This document shows, in pieces, positions 45,663 through 54,070 of a stretch of DNA of 64,000 nt. Below the pieces are notes generated by a model, which saw only the letters and a list, made by a program, of their open reading frames with translations, did not search any database and had not been told where the DNA came from. The position numbers and the translations under genes are program-made. Position 1 is the stretch's first letter. Every line of letters begins with the position of its first letter. Source of the stretch: Halospina denitrificans (GTDB taxonomy: Bacteria > Pseudomonadota > Gammaproteobacteria > Pseudomonadales > Oleiphilaceae); assembly GCF_004364635.1 (NCBI RefSeq), contig NZ_SOAX01000002.1, forward strand, positions 186,001 to 250,000, in the 5' to 3' direction.

Positions 45663-46343
45663 TCAACTATTCCAGGCAGTGACCATGCCGTTATAGACCG
45701 CAAAATAGTGCAGCGCGCCGCCGGCGAGCACGAACAGGTGCCAGATCGCGTGATTGAAAGGAATGCGGTGCCCAAGGTAGAAGATAACACCCAGTGTGTA
45801 GGCGATGCCGCCGGCCACCAGGAGACTGAGTTCGGTGACGGCCAGCATGGTAGGGAGCTCCGTCGCCGCGACAACCACAAGCCACCCCATTCCAAGATAA
45901 GTGGCCACCTGCACCCCCTTGTACCGATCCCCCAACACGAGCTGGAAGGTAATACCGGCCACCGCCAGCCCCCAGATGATGGCGAACAGGGTCCACCCCA
46001 GGGTTCCACGCATATTCACCAACAGAAAGGGCGTGTAGGTACCCGCGATCAGCAGGAAGATGGCGCAGTGATCAAACACCTTGAATGCATACCGCAACGA
46101 GGGCTTGCGGGCACTGTGGTAGAGCGTCGATGCAAGAAACAGCACGACCATGGTTGTTCCGTAGACAGCCGCCCCCGTCACCGACCAGACGTCACCGTAG
46201 ATTGCCGCGATCACCACCAGCACCACGGCGCCCGCCAGTGCCAGCACCGCCCCAACCCCGTGCGTCAGTGCGTTCCAGAGCTCCTCAACGGGGTGGTAGT
46301 CGAGATGTGCCGGCTTGTAGCTGTCCGTATGCTTCATGTCCAT
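45663..46343 (-). CDS. hemolysin III family (YqfA/PAQR-like) membrane protein
   Basis: This is a 226-residue inner-membrane protein with seven helices, related to YqfA and the PAQR receptor superfamily. The family motifs are ELWNALTHGVGAVLALAG near the start, FLASTLYHSA with the conserved Ser-x3-His, FKVFDHCAIFLLIAGTYTPF with the conserved Asp-His, and the C-terminal HAIWHLFVLAGGALHYFA with two His. Together these are the metal site of the family. Role in this group is unclear; hemolysin is a historical name. The ATG at 46341-46343 is the most likely start; the frame runs further up without a ribosome site. Single gene. Confidence 0.87.
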   Translation of the reverse strand: MDMKHTDSYKPAHLDYHPVEELWNALTHGVGAVLALAGAVVLVVIAAIYGDVWSVTGAAVYGTTMVVLFLASTLYHSARKPSLRYAFKVFDHCAIFLLIAGTYTPFLLVNMRGTLGWTLFAIIWGLAVAGITFQLVLGDRYKGVQVATYLGMGWLVVVAATELPTMLAVTELSLLVAGGIAYTLGVIFYLGHRIPFNHAIWHLFVLAGGALHYFAVYNGMVTAWNS

Positions 46344-46421
46344 ATCTGTCCAGTATGGTTTTGAAAAATTGCCATAACAGGACAATACCGTGCACAAATG
46401 TACACTGCAAACTGGTTTTCA

Positions 46422-47813
46422 TTACAACAGGCGCTGCTCCAGCTCTTCCAGAGCCTCCCCTGTGTAGACCGCCAGACGCTGCATGCTGGGCAATGTATCC
46501 CGGCAGCCCGTATACCCGAAATTCAACGCGCCGGCATAGCTCAGGCAGGTAATATTCAGGGCACCACCATGGGTCACCAGGGAAACCGGATACATGGCTT
46601 CCATGCGGGCACCTTCATAGTACAGCGGCTCGGGCGGGCCGGGAACATTGGAGATGGTCACGTTGAAGACGGGCCTCATGCGCCCACCCAGCCCCGAGAT
46701 AAGCTGCAGGATATAGGGCGACATCAGCATCATGGTGTACTGGTTGAGAACCTGGCGGGGCAGGCTCTGCAGATGCTCCTTGGCCACCCGGGTCGAGTCC
46801 TTGATCTGCTCCAGTCGCGCCACCGGGTCCGGTTCATCCGTGGCGAGACTCGCAATCATGAAGCTGATCGCGGTGCCAGTCCCCTCGTCGTCCGCTGGAC
46901 GCACGTTGACCGGAATACCCGCCGTCAGGGGTTCTTCCGGCAACTTGTCCTGCTCGAGCAGGAAGCGGCGCATTGCTGTGCCGCATATCTGCAGTACCAC
47001 ATCATTCAGCGACGCGTCGGTAACCGCGCAGATCGCCTTGAGCCGGTCAATCTGATAGTGCTGAGTGGCGAAACGCCGCTGTCCGGTGATGCGGTTGTTG
47101 AGGATGGATTGCGGACCCACGAAGGGCGCCGTCAGCTTACTGTCCTTGCGCACCCCGGCACTGGCGATACGCGCAAGGGCGGTCACGAGCTGCGGCGTCG
47201 AGCCGGCCTGGATCTTGAGGGCTTCCAGGGCCTGCTCAAAGGCCCCCTGGACCGAGGTTACGCCCTGCCCTGACTGGGATCGCCGCTGACTGGGCTCCAC
47301 GGTCCAGGGTGGCCGCATATTGGTCTTGGTGGGATCCGTGGTCAGGATCTTCTGCATCAGCCGGACACCACTGATGCCGTCGATAAGCGAATGATGCATC
47401 TTGGTGTAGAGCGCGAAGCGATTACCCTCAAGCCCTTCAATGATATGGCATTCCCACAGGGGCCGGGAGAAATCCAGGGGATGGGAGTGCAGGCGGGATA
47501 CCAGAATGCCCAGCTCCCGCTCACTGCCCGGACGCGGCAGTGCCGAATGCCGCACATGGTAATCCAGATCCAGGTCCTTGTCCTCGACCCAGGCCGGCGC
47601 CAGGCTTCGGCCCAGCTTGCTGCCACTGAACAGCTTGTACTTCCAGGGGGCCTGGATATCACCCGTCCCCTTCATGCGCTCGACCATATCACGCAGGAAT
47701 GTTTCCGGCGCATCGTCAGGCAAAGTGAAGATCTGGAGATTGCCCACATGCATAGGGGTATCCTCAGACTCAACTTTCAGCCAGGACGAGTCCAGCACAC
47801 TCATTCGCTTCAT
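46422..47813 (-). CDS. wax ester synthase/diacylglycerol acyltransferase
   Basis: This is a 463-residue WS/DGAT that esterifies acyl-CoA with fatty alcohols or diacylglycerol to make wax esters or triacylglycerol as storage lipid. The catalytic HHxxxDG motif is KMHHSLIDGISG, with His140-His141 and Asp145. Other family features are DTPMHVGNLQIF near the start, PLWECHIIEGL before the motif, and TISNVPGPPEPLYYEGARM (ISNVPG) in the second half. The start at 47811-47813 has GAGAGGA 4-6 bases upstream and gives the usual start MKRMSVLDSSWL. A -10-like TACAAT lies at 47864-47869. It is typical of Marinobacter, Alcanivorax and Acinetobacter. Confidence 0.93.
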   Translation of the reverse strand: MKRMSVLDSSWLKVESEDTPMHVGNLQIFTLPDDAPETFLRDMVERMKGTGDIQAPWKYKLFSGSKLGRSLAPAWVEDKDLDLDYHVRHSALPRPGSERELGILVSRLHSHPLDFSRPLWECHIIEGLEGNRFALYTKMHHSLIDGISGVRLMQKILTTDPTKTNMRPPWTVEPSQRRSQSGQGVTSVQGAFEQALEALKIQAGSTPQLVTALARIASAGVRKDSKLTAPFVGPQSILNNRITGQRRFATQHYQIDRLKAICAVTDASLNDVVLQICGTAMRRFLLEQDKLPEEPLTAGIPVNVRPADDEGTGTAISFMIASLATDEPDPVARLEQIKDSTRVAKEHLQSLPRQVLNQYTMMLMSPYILQLISGLGGRMRPVFNVTISNVPGPPEPLYYEGARMEAMYPVSLVTHGGALNITCLSYAGALNFGYTGCRDTLPSMQRLAVYTGEALEELEQRLL

Positions 47814-47941
47814 CGGATCCTCTCCATTGCGCACGGTGAAAATAATGGCGGAATAAACCGGCCATTGTACCTGAATCCACCTGGCACCAAAGACCGAAGT
47901 GACGCAACGGGCCCGATAAGGCAGCCAGTCTTACAATTCTG

Positions 47942-47966
47942 GAATCCGGTTCACTTTCCCGGATTC
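47942..47966 (-). terminator. hairpin at the end of the 88-residue gene
   Basis: GAATCCGG-N9-CCGGATTC is a perfect 8-bp stem that begins inside the stop codon of the gene at 47965. It has no T run. It may separate that gene from the acyltransferase gene downstream on the same strand. Confidence 0.4.
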
Positions 47967-48231
47967 AGACGCCGCCCTGTTTGGTGGGTGATCCCTCGCC
48001 CTGATCCTGTGAAAAGCCCAGCTCGTGAAGGCAGCGCAGGACCTGGTCGAGGAGCTCACCATCCCCTCCGGACATGTTCTCTTCCTCAGCCACGGACAGC
48101 TCCCGGGCATCGTATTCCCAGCGCCGCAGAATCTGGATCTTCTGGTCCGTATTCAGCGCCTGCTCGGCCACAACCTCCCTGGGGGTGCTGAATACGGCGG
48201 CGGGATCGGTAAGAGCTTTTTCGGTATCCAT
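47965..48231 (-). CDS. small acidic protein of unknown function
   Basis: This is an 88-residue soluble, acidic protein. The first part DTEKALTDPAAVFSTPREVV, then TDQKIQILRRWEYDAREL, recall a small family of proteobacterial proteins of unknown function that I cannot name. The rest (GELLDQVLRCLHELGF) is an amphipathic helix with one Cys. The ribosome site AAAGGAGG eight bases before the ATG at 48229-48231 is as strong as any in the window, so the gene is surely translated and probably abundant. It is divergent from the voltage-sensor-like gene, with GCATT-T-AATGC (48264-48274) between. Confidence 0.8.
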   Translation of the reverse strand: MDTEKALTDPAAVFSTPREVVAEQALNTDQKIQILRRWEYDARELSVAEEENMSGGDGELLDQVLRCLHELGFSQDQGEGSPTKQGGV

Positions 48232-48293
48232 GACGTTCCTCCTTTGCCTGTCCGTTCAGGGTAGCATTTAATGCATCACAGCACGTCCTCTGG

Positions 48294-48299
48294 TATACA
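48294..48299 (+). promoter_or_regulatory. extended -10 promoter of the voltage-sensor-like gene
   Basis: TGG-TATACA gives an extended -10 (TGn before the hexamer), which can work without a good -35. Initiation near 48306 gives a 38-base leader. The palindrome GCATT-T-AATGC sits about 20 bases upstream. Confidence 0.4.
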
Positions 48300-48343
48300 A
48301 GGGCCTTCACACACCTGACCACCAGGACGACCCGGGAGTCACC

Positions 48344-49369
48344 TTGCTGTCTTTCAACATCAAGAATCTGCGCACCAGCCACCAGACCATCTGGTTTGCG
48401 CTGGATGCACTCATGCTGTTGCTTCTGGTTATCAATCTTCTCTGGCTGACGTTCGATTCCCTGTACGCCACGGCCCTTGTCAGTGACTTCCTGACACAAC
48501 AGGTCCCGTCCTTTGCCGACGCCTACAGCCCCATTCACCAGAACTTTCTGTTCTATGACCTGGTATTTGTCAGCATCTTCCTCTCGGAATTCGTGGTGCG
48601 CTGGGTTCATGCCGTCTATGTCCACACCTATCGGCGCTGGTACTTCTATCCCTTCATCCACTGGTATGACCTGCTGGGCTGCGTACCCGCCTCGGGGGCC
48701 CGTATCCTGCGTGTTCTCAGGGTCTTCAGTATTATCTACCGGCTGCAGAAATACCGCGTCATTGACCTCGCCAATACCCGCCTGTTCCAGTTCCTGATCT
48801 TCTACTACGAAGCCTTTATGGAAGAACTGTCGGACCGTGTGGTCGTCAAGGTCCTGAGCGGCACCCAGGAGGAGGTCCAGCGGGGCTCGCCACTGCTGCA
48901 CCGTATCCAGCAGGAAATCCTGGTCCCCCGCAGCGACCGCATCGTGGACTGGCTGTCGGAAAAGATCGCCACTTATGCCCAACACGGCTACATTCCGCGC
49001 CGGCAGGAATTGCGTGATTACCTCAACGCCCGGGTCATCGGGGCCATGAAACAGAACCAGGACCTCAAGCGCATCCGGGACCTCCCTGTGTTCGGCAGCT
49101 GGGCCTCCGGCACACTGGACCGGGCGGTGGGTGACATCACGGCAGAGGTGATCGAGGAAATCCTTGAGGATCTGAGCTCACCGGACAACCACGATTTCGT
49201 GGAGGACCTGGTCGGCGCCTTCCTTTACGAGCGGGAGGAGTCCGAAATGGCCACCAATGAAGCCATGATCGAAGGCGTTATCGAGACCCTGGAACTCGTC
49301 AAGCAACAGGTCCACGTCAAGCGCTGGCGCCAGGCACTGGATGAAAAAGACAGGATGAAGCAGACATGA
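48344..49369 (+). CDS. voltage-sensor-like membrane protein without a pore
   Basis: This is a 341-residue protein with about four membrane helices in the first 155 residues and a long soluble helical tail. The helix after the third segment reads ARILRVLRVFSIIYRLQKYR: Arg spaced regularly, as in the S4 segment of ion-transport proteins. The helix before it (DLVFVSIFLSEFVVRWVHAV) is S3-like, but there is no pore helix or selectivity filter afterwards. The tail (about 160-341) is acidic, with DITAEVIEEILEDLSS. The start is TTG at 48344 with GGGAG upstream; translation of an internal ATG would lose helix 1. The stop overlaps the amidase start (ATGA). Function is unknown. Confidence 0.65.
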   Translation: MLSFNIKNLRTSHQTIWFALDALMLLLLVINLLWLTFDSLYATALVSDFLTQQVPSFADAYSPIHQNFLFYDLVFVSIFLSEFVVRWVHAVYVHTYRRWYFYPFIHWYDLLGCVPASGARILRVLRVFSIIYRLQKYRVIDLANTRLFQFLIFYYEAFMEELSDRVVVKVLSGTQEEVQRGSPLLHRIQQEILVPRSDRIVDWLSEKIATYAQHGYIPRRQELRDYLNARVIGAMKQNQDLKRIRDLPVFGSWASGTLDRAVGDITAEVIEEILEDLSSPDNHDFVEDLVGAFLYEREESEMATNEAMIEGVIETLELVKQQVHVKRWRQALDEKDRMKQT

Positions 49370-50838
49370 ATGACTGGAATAACCAGAGTGCGCGGAACAT
49401 TGCCAGGGCCCTGCGGGACGGCATATTGACCAGCGAGGCTCTGACCGGGGAACTGCTCGCCCGGATCCGCAACCGCAACCCCGCCCTCAACGCCGTCATC
49501 CACCTGGAGGAAGAGCAGGCCATGGAACAGGCCCGGACCCTCGATGAGGAACGCCGCCAGGGGCATATCCGCGGTCTGCTTCACGGCATGCCCATGACCA
49601 TCAAGGACGTCTGGGAAGTGTCTGGAATGCCCTGCACGGCGGGTTCCTCCGGGCTCAGGGAGCATGTTCCGGAGCGGGATGCGGATGTGGTCCAGCGCCT
49701 GCGCGATGCCGGCGCCATCATCATGGGCAAGACCAACGTGCCCGTCTTCGCCTCGGACCTGCAGACCTACAACCGGCTGCACGGCGTAACCAATAACCCC
49801 TACGACCCAAGCCGCACACCAGGCGGGTCTTCCGGCGGTGCAGCTGCTGCTCTGGCCGCGGGCATGACGCCCCTGGAGGTGGGATCGGATTTAGGCGGTT
49901 CCATCCGCACGCCCGCTCACTTCTGCGGCGTTTTCGGGCACAAGCCAAGCCGGGGCATCCTGTCCCTGCGCGGGCATATCCCCGGCCCTCCCGGCACACT
50001 GAGCCAGCCGGATATGGCCGAAGGCGGCCCCATGGCGCGCTGTGCCGATGACCTCGAGTTCCTGCTGGAGATCATCGCCGCTCCACGCCCCCATGAAGGG
50101 CCGCATTGGCGACTGGCGCTGCCCAAGCCTGCATCGGAGACCCTGAAAGGCACGCGCGTGGTCACCCGCTTCGATGATCCGGTTACGCCAGTGGAAGCGA
50201 CCCTGACCCAGCGCTATGAAGCGATTGCGGAAACACTGTCAGAGCTCGGCGCCCATGTAAGCCCCGCCGCAGCTTCCCAACTCGAACATACCCGGCTGCT
50301 GCCGCTCTACCACAACCTGCTGGGCAGTCTGCTGGGCACGGGTTTCAAGCCGAAGCAACGGAGGAACCTTAAATGGATGGAGCGGTTCATGCGGGTTTTC
50401 GGGCGCTGGATGCGAATCCCCGTCGGCCTTGACCAGTACGCCGTTGGGGTCAACCAGTCTTTCCTGAATTACATCCAGAACCATGAGCGCCGGGAGAAAA
50501 TGCGCGCGGCCCTGGTCGACGAGCTGTTCTCCGAGGCGGACGTCCTGCTGACACCGGTTACGCCGACGACAGCCATTCTCCATGACCAAAGCCAGCCCAT
50601 GTTCCGGCGCACCATTGACGTCAATGGTGAGAAGCGGCCCTATACCGATCAGATGAACTGGATTGCCCTTGCCACGCTGCTTGGCCTGCCGGCCACATCA
50701 GCGCCCGTGGGACGCGACGCGGATGGCATGCCATTCGGGATCCAGATCATCGGCGCACCGGGACAGGACCTGACCACCATCCGCTTCGCCCAGCTTCTGG
50801 AAGAGCAGGGCCTGAGCGGCTTTACCGCTCCACAATAG
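49366..50838 (+). CDS. amidase signature family hydrolase
   Basis: This is a 490-residue amidase. The Ser-Ser-Lys triad is readable: Lys80 in MTIKDVW, Ser155 in TPGGSSGGAAAAL and nucleophile Ser179 in DLGGSIRTPA, 24 residues apart as in the family. The rest has the normal length and ends FGIQIIGAPGQDLTTI, typical of amidases. The substrate could be an aryl amide, a nitrile-derived amide or a fatty amide; nothing here decides. The start ATG overlaps the stop of the voltage-sensor-like gene by 4 bases, so translation is coupled. It is convergent with the thiolase gene, overlapping by 17 bases. Confidence 0.9.
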   Translation: MNDWNNQSARNIARALRDGILTSEALTGELLARIRNRNPALNAVIHLEEEQAMEQARTLDEERRQGHIRGLLHGMPMTIKDVWEVSGMPCTAGSSGLREHVPERDADVVQRLRDAGAIIMGKTNVPVFASDLQTYNRLHGVTNNPYDPSRTPGGSSGGAAAALAAGMTPLEVGSDLGGSIRTPAHFCGVFGHKPSRGILSLRGHIPGPPGTLSQPDMAEGGPMARCADDLEFLLEIIAAPRPHEGPHWRLALPKPASETLKGTRVVTRFDDPVTPVEATLTQRYEAIAETLSELGAHVSPAAASQLEHTRLLPLYHNLLGSLLGTGFKPKQRRNLKWMERFMRVFGRWMRIPVGLDQYAVGVNQSFLNYIQNHERREKMRAALVDELFSEADVLLTPVTPTTAILHDQSQPMFRRTIDVNGEKRPYTDQMNWIALATLLGLPATSAPVGRDADGMPFGIQIIGAPGQDLTTIRFAQLLEEQGLSGFTAPQ

Positions 50839-52153
50839 CCGTAACGCCCTGGCCACCCGCGGCACAGATGGAAATCAGCGCGCGGCCACTGCCCTTCTCC
50901 TCCAGGATCTTGGCGGCCGTGGCCAGGATGCGGGCGCCCGTGGCGGCAAAGGGGTGACCCGCAGCAAGGCTGCTTCCCTTAACGTTGAGCTTCTTGCGGT
51001 CAATGCTCCCAAGCGGCTTGGAGAGTCCAAGCTTCTCCTTGCAGAAGGTCGGATCCTCCCAGGCCTTGAGGGTACAGAGCACCTGCGAGGCAAAGGCTTC
51101 GTGGATCTCGTAGAAGTCGAAATCCTGAAGGGTCAGGCCGGCCTTCTCCAGCAGTCGCGGCACGGCATAGGCCGGGGCCATCAGCAGCCCTTCCTTCTTA
51201 TCCACGAAATCCACGGCACCCACTTCGGTGTAGGTCAGGTAGGCGCGAACCGGCAGCTTGCGCGCCTTGGCCCAGTCCTCGCTGGCCAGCAGCACCGAGG
51301 AGGCGCCGTCGGTCAGTGCCGTGCTGTTCGCTGCGGTCATCGTGCCCTTCTGCTTGTCAAAGACCGGCTTGAGGGTCGACAGCTTCTCAAGCTTGGAATC
51401 CGGCCGCAGGATGTTGTCCTTCTCCAGGCCCGCCAGCGGCGTCATCAGATCCTTGAAGAAGCCCTCGTCATAGGCGGCCGCAAGTTTCTGGTGGCTCTCA
51501 AGCGCCAGCTTGTCCTGCTCTTCGCGACCAATCTTCCACTCATGGGCGGTAATCTGCTGATGCTCGCCCATGGACATACCGGTCCGGGGCTCGCTGTTTT
51601 CCGGAGTCAGGGGTATCAGATGCTTCGGACGGAAGCGGGCCGCAATTTTCAGGCGTTCGCCATTGGTTTTGGCGCGGTTGAGGTCCAGCAATAGCTCACG
51701 CAGCCCTTCACTGAGCCCGATGGGGGCGTCCGAGGTGGTGTCAGTACCACCGGCAATACCGGAATCCACCTGCCCAAGCGCAATCTTGTTGGCCACCAGG
51801 ATGGCCGCCTCAAGGCCCGTGCCACACGCCTGCTGGACATCATAGGCCGGGGTTTCCGCGGCCAGGCCGCAACCCAGCACGGTCTCGCGGGTCAGATTGA
51901 AGTCCCGGGAGTGCTTGATGACCGCGCCGGCGGCTACCTCTCCCAGGCGCTCGCCGTCCAGCTTGTAGCGATCGACAAGCCCACGGATGGCCGCGGTCAG
52001 CATGTCCTGGTTGCTGAGCTTGCTGTAGGCGGTGTTGGAACGGGCAAAGGGGATCCGGTTACCACCGAGAATCGCAACCGGTCGGACAGTGCCTGCAGTG
52101 GATTTTGCCGTGGAACGGCCCTTGCTCTTGCTGGTGCTTTTTGCTTCTGCCAT
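50822..52153 (-). CDS. acetyl-CoA C-acyltransferase (FadI-type thiolase)
   Basis: This is a 443-residue thiolase of the fatty-acid beta-oxidation class. The active-site Cys is in VQQACGTGLEAAILVANKI, the catalytic His in EIHEAFASQVL, and the second Cys in SICAAGGQGVTAIVER at the C-terminus. The N-terminal ~22 residues (AEAKSTSKSKGRSTAKSTAG) are a Ser/Lys/Thr-rich extension not seen in most thiolases. It cuts 3-ketoacyl-CoA or, in reverse, condenses acetyl-CoA units. The start is at 52151-52153. The divergent partner is a two-domain FabG, a pairing often seen in Marinobacter-like genomes; a joint role in fatty-acid turnover is inferred. Confidence 0.9.
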   Translation of the reverse strand: MAEAKSTSKSKGRSTAKSTAGTVRPVAILGGNRIPFARSNTAYSKLSNQDMLTAAIRGLVDRYKLDGERLGEVAAGAVIKHSRDFNLTRETVLGCGLAAETPAYDVQQACGTGLEAAILVANKIALGQVDSGIAGGTDTTSDAPIGLSEGLRELLLDLNRAKTNGERLKIAARFRPKHLIPLTPENSEPRTGMSMGEHQQITAHEWKIGREEQDKLALESHQKLAAAYDEGFFKDLMTPLAGLEKDNILRPDSKLEKLSTLKPVFDKQKGTMTAANSTALTDGASSVLLASEDWAKARKLPVRAYLTYTEVGAVDFVDKKEGLLMAPAYAVPRLLEKAGLTLQDFDFYEIHEAFASQVLCTLKAWEDPTFCKEKLGLSKPLGSIDRKKLNVKGSSLAAGHPFAATGARILATAAKILEEKGSGRALISICAAGGQGVTAIVER

Positions 52154-52418
52154 GACTTTTTCATCCTGATTACTTTAGAGATACTTTTACATTCAATGCA
52201 TAATGTCCGGAGCGCACGCAGAGGCTCATTGGCCGAGCTGACGTTTTACTGTGACGCGGCGTTCATTGCAAAAACAGGGACGGAAGCGCTCAATACAGCC
52301 GCATTAATACCGTGAAAGCCACAATACCCAGACTGCTGACACGAGTTTCCAGCGAATGTAACACATCCCTGTTTTGAATCGGAAAAATTCATTTTTACTG
52401 CTCACAGAGGAGCCATCT

Positions 52419-53843
52419 ATGTCCGACCTTTACCTGAAGCTGGTCAACACCTCACTTGGCAAACAGGCCGTCAGTTCCCTGGGCCTCCCCGCCCCCATTG
52501 AACTGGAGCGCTGGAAGCGCCAGGACCAGCCCTTCCTGGAAGGCAAGGTCCTGCTCGGCGCCGGCCCCCGGCCACGGGCCCTGGCCACGTTGACCGACAT
52601 CCTGCGCTCAAGCGCGGGCAGCCTGCACATCGCCGAGGGCCCCGAGTCACTGAATGAGTCCGCCTCCGCCACCGAATCCGGTGCCGGCAAGGCCGTTGCC
52701 ATGGACGAGGAAACCCTGTCGCAGCACCGTTTCAAGGCCCTGATCCTCGACGCAACCGGCGTTAAGGATACGACCGAGCTGCGCTGCCTGTACGACTTCT
52801 TCCATAACAGCATCCGCCAGTTGGCCAAATGTGGCCGCGTGCTGGTTATTGGCACCGACCCGGCCTCCTGCAAGTCGCCGGCCCGTGCGGCTGCGCACAA
52901 GGCCCTGGAGGGATTTGTGCGTTCCGTAGGCAAGGAAATCGGCAAGAAAGGCGCCACGGCCCAGCTGCTGTGGGTGGCCCCCAACGCCGAGAACCAGCTT
53001 GAGTCATCAGTCCGCTTCTTCCTCTCACCCAAGTCCGCCTATGTCTCCGGTCAACCCATCCGGATCGGTAAGGGTGGCTCCAAGGGCAAGACGGCCACCA
53101 ACACCAATGCCCCGCTGACGGGCAAGGTCGCCCTGGTCACCGGCGCTTCGCGCGGCATCGGTGAGGCCATCGCACGGACCCTGGCAAGGGACGGCGCCCG
53201 CGTGGTCTGCCTGGATATTCCAGCCACCATGGAGGACCTGAACCGGGTGGCGGAAGACATTGGCGGCTCGCCACTGGCGGCGGACATCACCGAGGACAAC
53301 GCCCCGCGCATGATTGCGGACCACCTGGAGGATGAGTTCGGCGGGATTGATATTGTCGTTCACAACGCCGGCGTAACCCGCGACAAGACACTGGGCCGCA
53401 TGCCGGAGCACTTCTGGGACATGACCATTGCCATCAACCTGACAGCGGAAGAGCGGATTGACGAGGAGCTGAGCGAAAGGGACCTGATGCGCGAGAACGG
53501 CCGCATTGTCTGCGTCTCCTCAATCGCCGGCTTCGCCGGCAACTTCGGCCAGACCAACTACGCGGCCTCCAAGGCAGGTGTCATCGGCTATGTGGAAAGC
53601 ATGGCACGGCAGCTTAAGAACGGCATTACCATCAACGCGGTGGCGCCCGGGTTCATCGAAACCCAGATGACCGCCGCCATGCCGGTCACCATCCGCGAGG
53701 CCGGACGCCGCATGAACAGCCTCTCCCAGGGCGGCCTGCCGGTGGACGTTGCCGAGACCATTGCCTGGTACTGCAACCCGCTGTCACGGGGCGTGAACGG
53801 CAACGTGGTGCGCGTGTGTGGACAGAGTCTGGTGGGTAAATAA
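52419..53843 (+). CDS. two-domain 3-oxoacyl-[ACP] reductase (FabG4-like)
   Basis: This is a 474-residue FabG of the high-molecular-weight type. Residues 1-~215 form a flavodoxin-like N-terminal domain without a cofactor motif. From about 225 follows a canonical SDR domain: VTGASRGIGEAIARTLARDG, VVHNAGVTRDKTLG, the catalytic Ser in CVSSIAGFAGN and the Tyr-x3-Lys in TNYAASKAGVIG, then VAPGFIETQMTAAMP. It reduces 3-ketoacyl-ACP or -CoA, with NADH preferred in known FabG4 proteins. The ATG at 52419 has GAGGAG seven bases upstream. It stands alone, divergent from the thiolase, and is followed by a strong hairpin at 53864. Confidence 0.9.
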   Translation: MSDLYLKLVNTSLGKQAVSSLGLPAPIELERWKRQDQPFLEGKVLLGAGPRPRALATLTDILRSSAGSLHIAEGPESLNESASATESGAGKAVAMDEETLSQHRFKALILDATGVKDTTELRCLYDFFHNSIRQLAKCGRVLVIGTDPASCKSPARAAAHKALEGFVRSVGKEIGKKGATAQLLWVAPNAENQLESSVRFFLSPKSAYVSGQPIRIGKGGSKGKTATNTNAPLTGKVALVTGASRGIGEAIARTLARDGARVVCLDIPATMEDLNRVAEDIGGSPLAADITEDNAPRMIADHLEDEFGGIDIVVHNAGVTRDKTLGRMPEHFWDMTIAINLTAEERIDEELSERDLMRENGRIVCVSSIAGFAGNFGQTNYAASKAGVIGYVESMARQLKNGITINAVAPGFIETQMTAAMPVTIREAGRRMNSLSQGGLPVDVAETIAWYCNPLSRGVNGNVVRVCGQSLVGK

Positions 53844-53863
53844 AGGCACTGCTTGCACGCTTC

Positions 53864-53898
53864 CTGCGGAGTAGGGGGGGGCATCCCCGTCTCCGCAG
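53864..53898 (+). terminator. strong hairpin after the FabG gene
   Basis: CTGCGGAG (53864-53871) pairs with CTCCGCAG (53891-53898), and an inner run of eight G faces CCCC across CAT. The stem is long and GC-rich but has no T run after it. It lies 20 bases after the stop codon. Confidence 0.5.
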
Positions 53899-53979
53899 GG
53901 ACGCCCTCCCCAAAAACCACCAAAAATGGTCGGATTACCGTTGCTATCTGCTTTGTAACGAAATGATCTAAACATCTTG

Positions 53980-54008
53980 TTGATAGCGAACGCTAATAGC
54001 ACTACTAT
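53980..54008 (+). promoter_or_regulatory. strong sigma-70 promoter with no following gene
   Basis: TTGATA (53980-53985) and TACTAT (54003-54008) are spaced by exactly 17 bases, in the otherwise AT-rich gap. The spacer carries the palindrome TAGCG-AA-CGCTA (53984-53995). A plausible terminator lies only ~15-60 bases downstream, and no coding frame follows on this strand. Confidence 0.55.
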
Positions 54009-54014
54009 TAATGG

Positions 54015-54070
54015 CAACACGGCCCCGTTCAGTGGATCCGCTTTGCGGTGAAGTTGCTTCGGGGTTTTTT
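54015..54070 (+). ncRNA. possible small RNA of about 55 nt
   Basis: A transcript from the promoter at 53980-54008 would begin near 54015 and end in the terminator hairpin at 54023-54070: outer CCCCG/CGGGG, inner CCGC-TTT-GCGG, and six T. The U tail and hairpin would suit an Hfq-bound RNA, but the whole RNA is little more than a terminator, so it could also be a leftover leader or promoter. I see no match to a known RNA family. Neighbours are fabG and the convergent Abi_2 gene. Confidence 0.35.
54023..54070 (+). terminator. rho-independent terminator
   Basis: CCCCG (54023-54027) pairs with CGGGG (54060-54064), closing an inner hairpin CCGC-TTT-GCGG (54038-54048). Six T follow (54065-54070). 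The loop is large. It points on the plus strand, toward the stop of the Abi_2 gene at 54069. Confidence 0.55.

Noticed and set aside
45599-46397. Longer start for the hemolysin III family gene (at 46397)
   Set aside because: The extra ~18 residues (CTVLSCYGNFSKPYW) lack a ribosome site and do not fit the family start.
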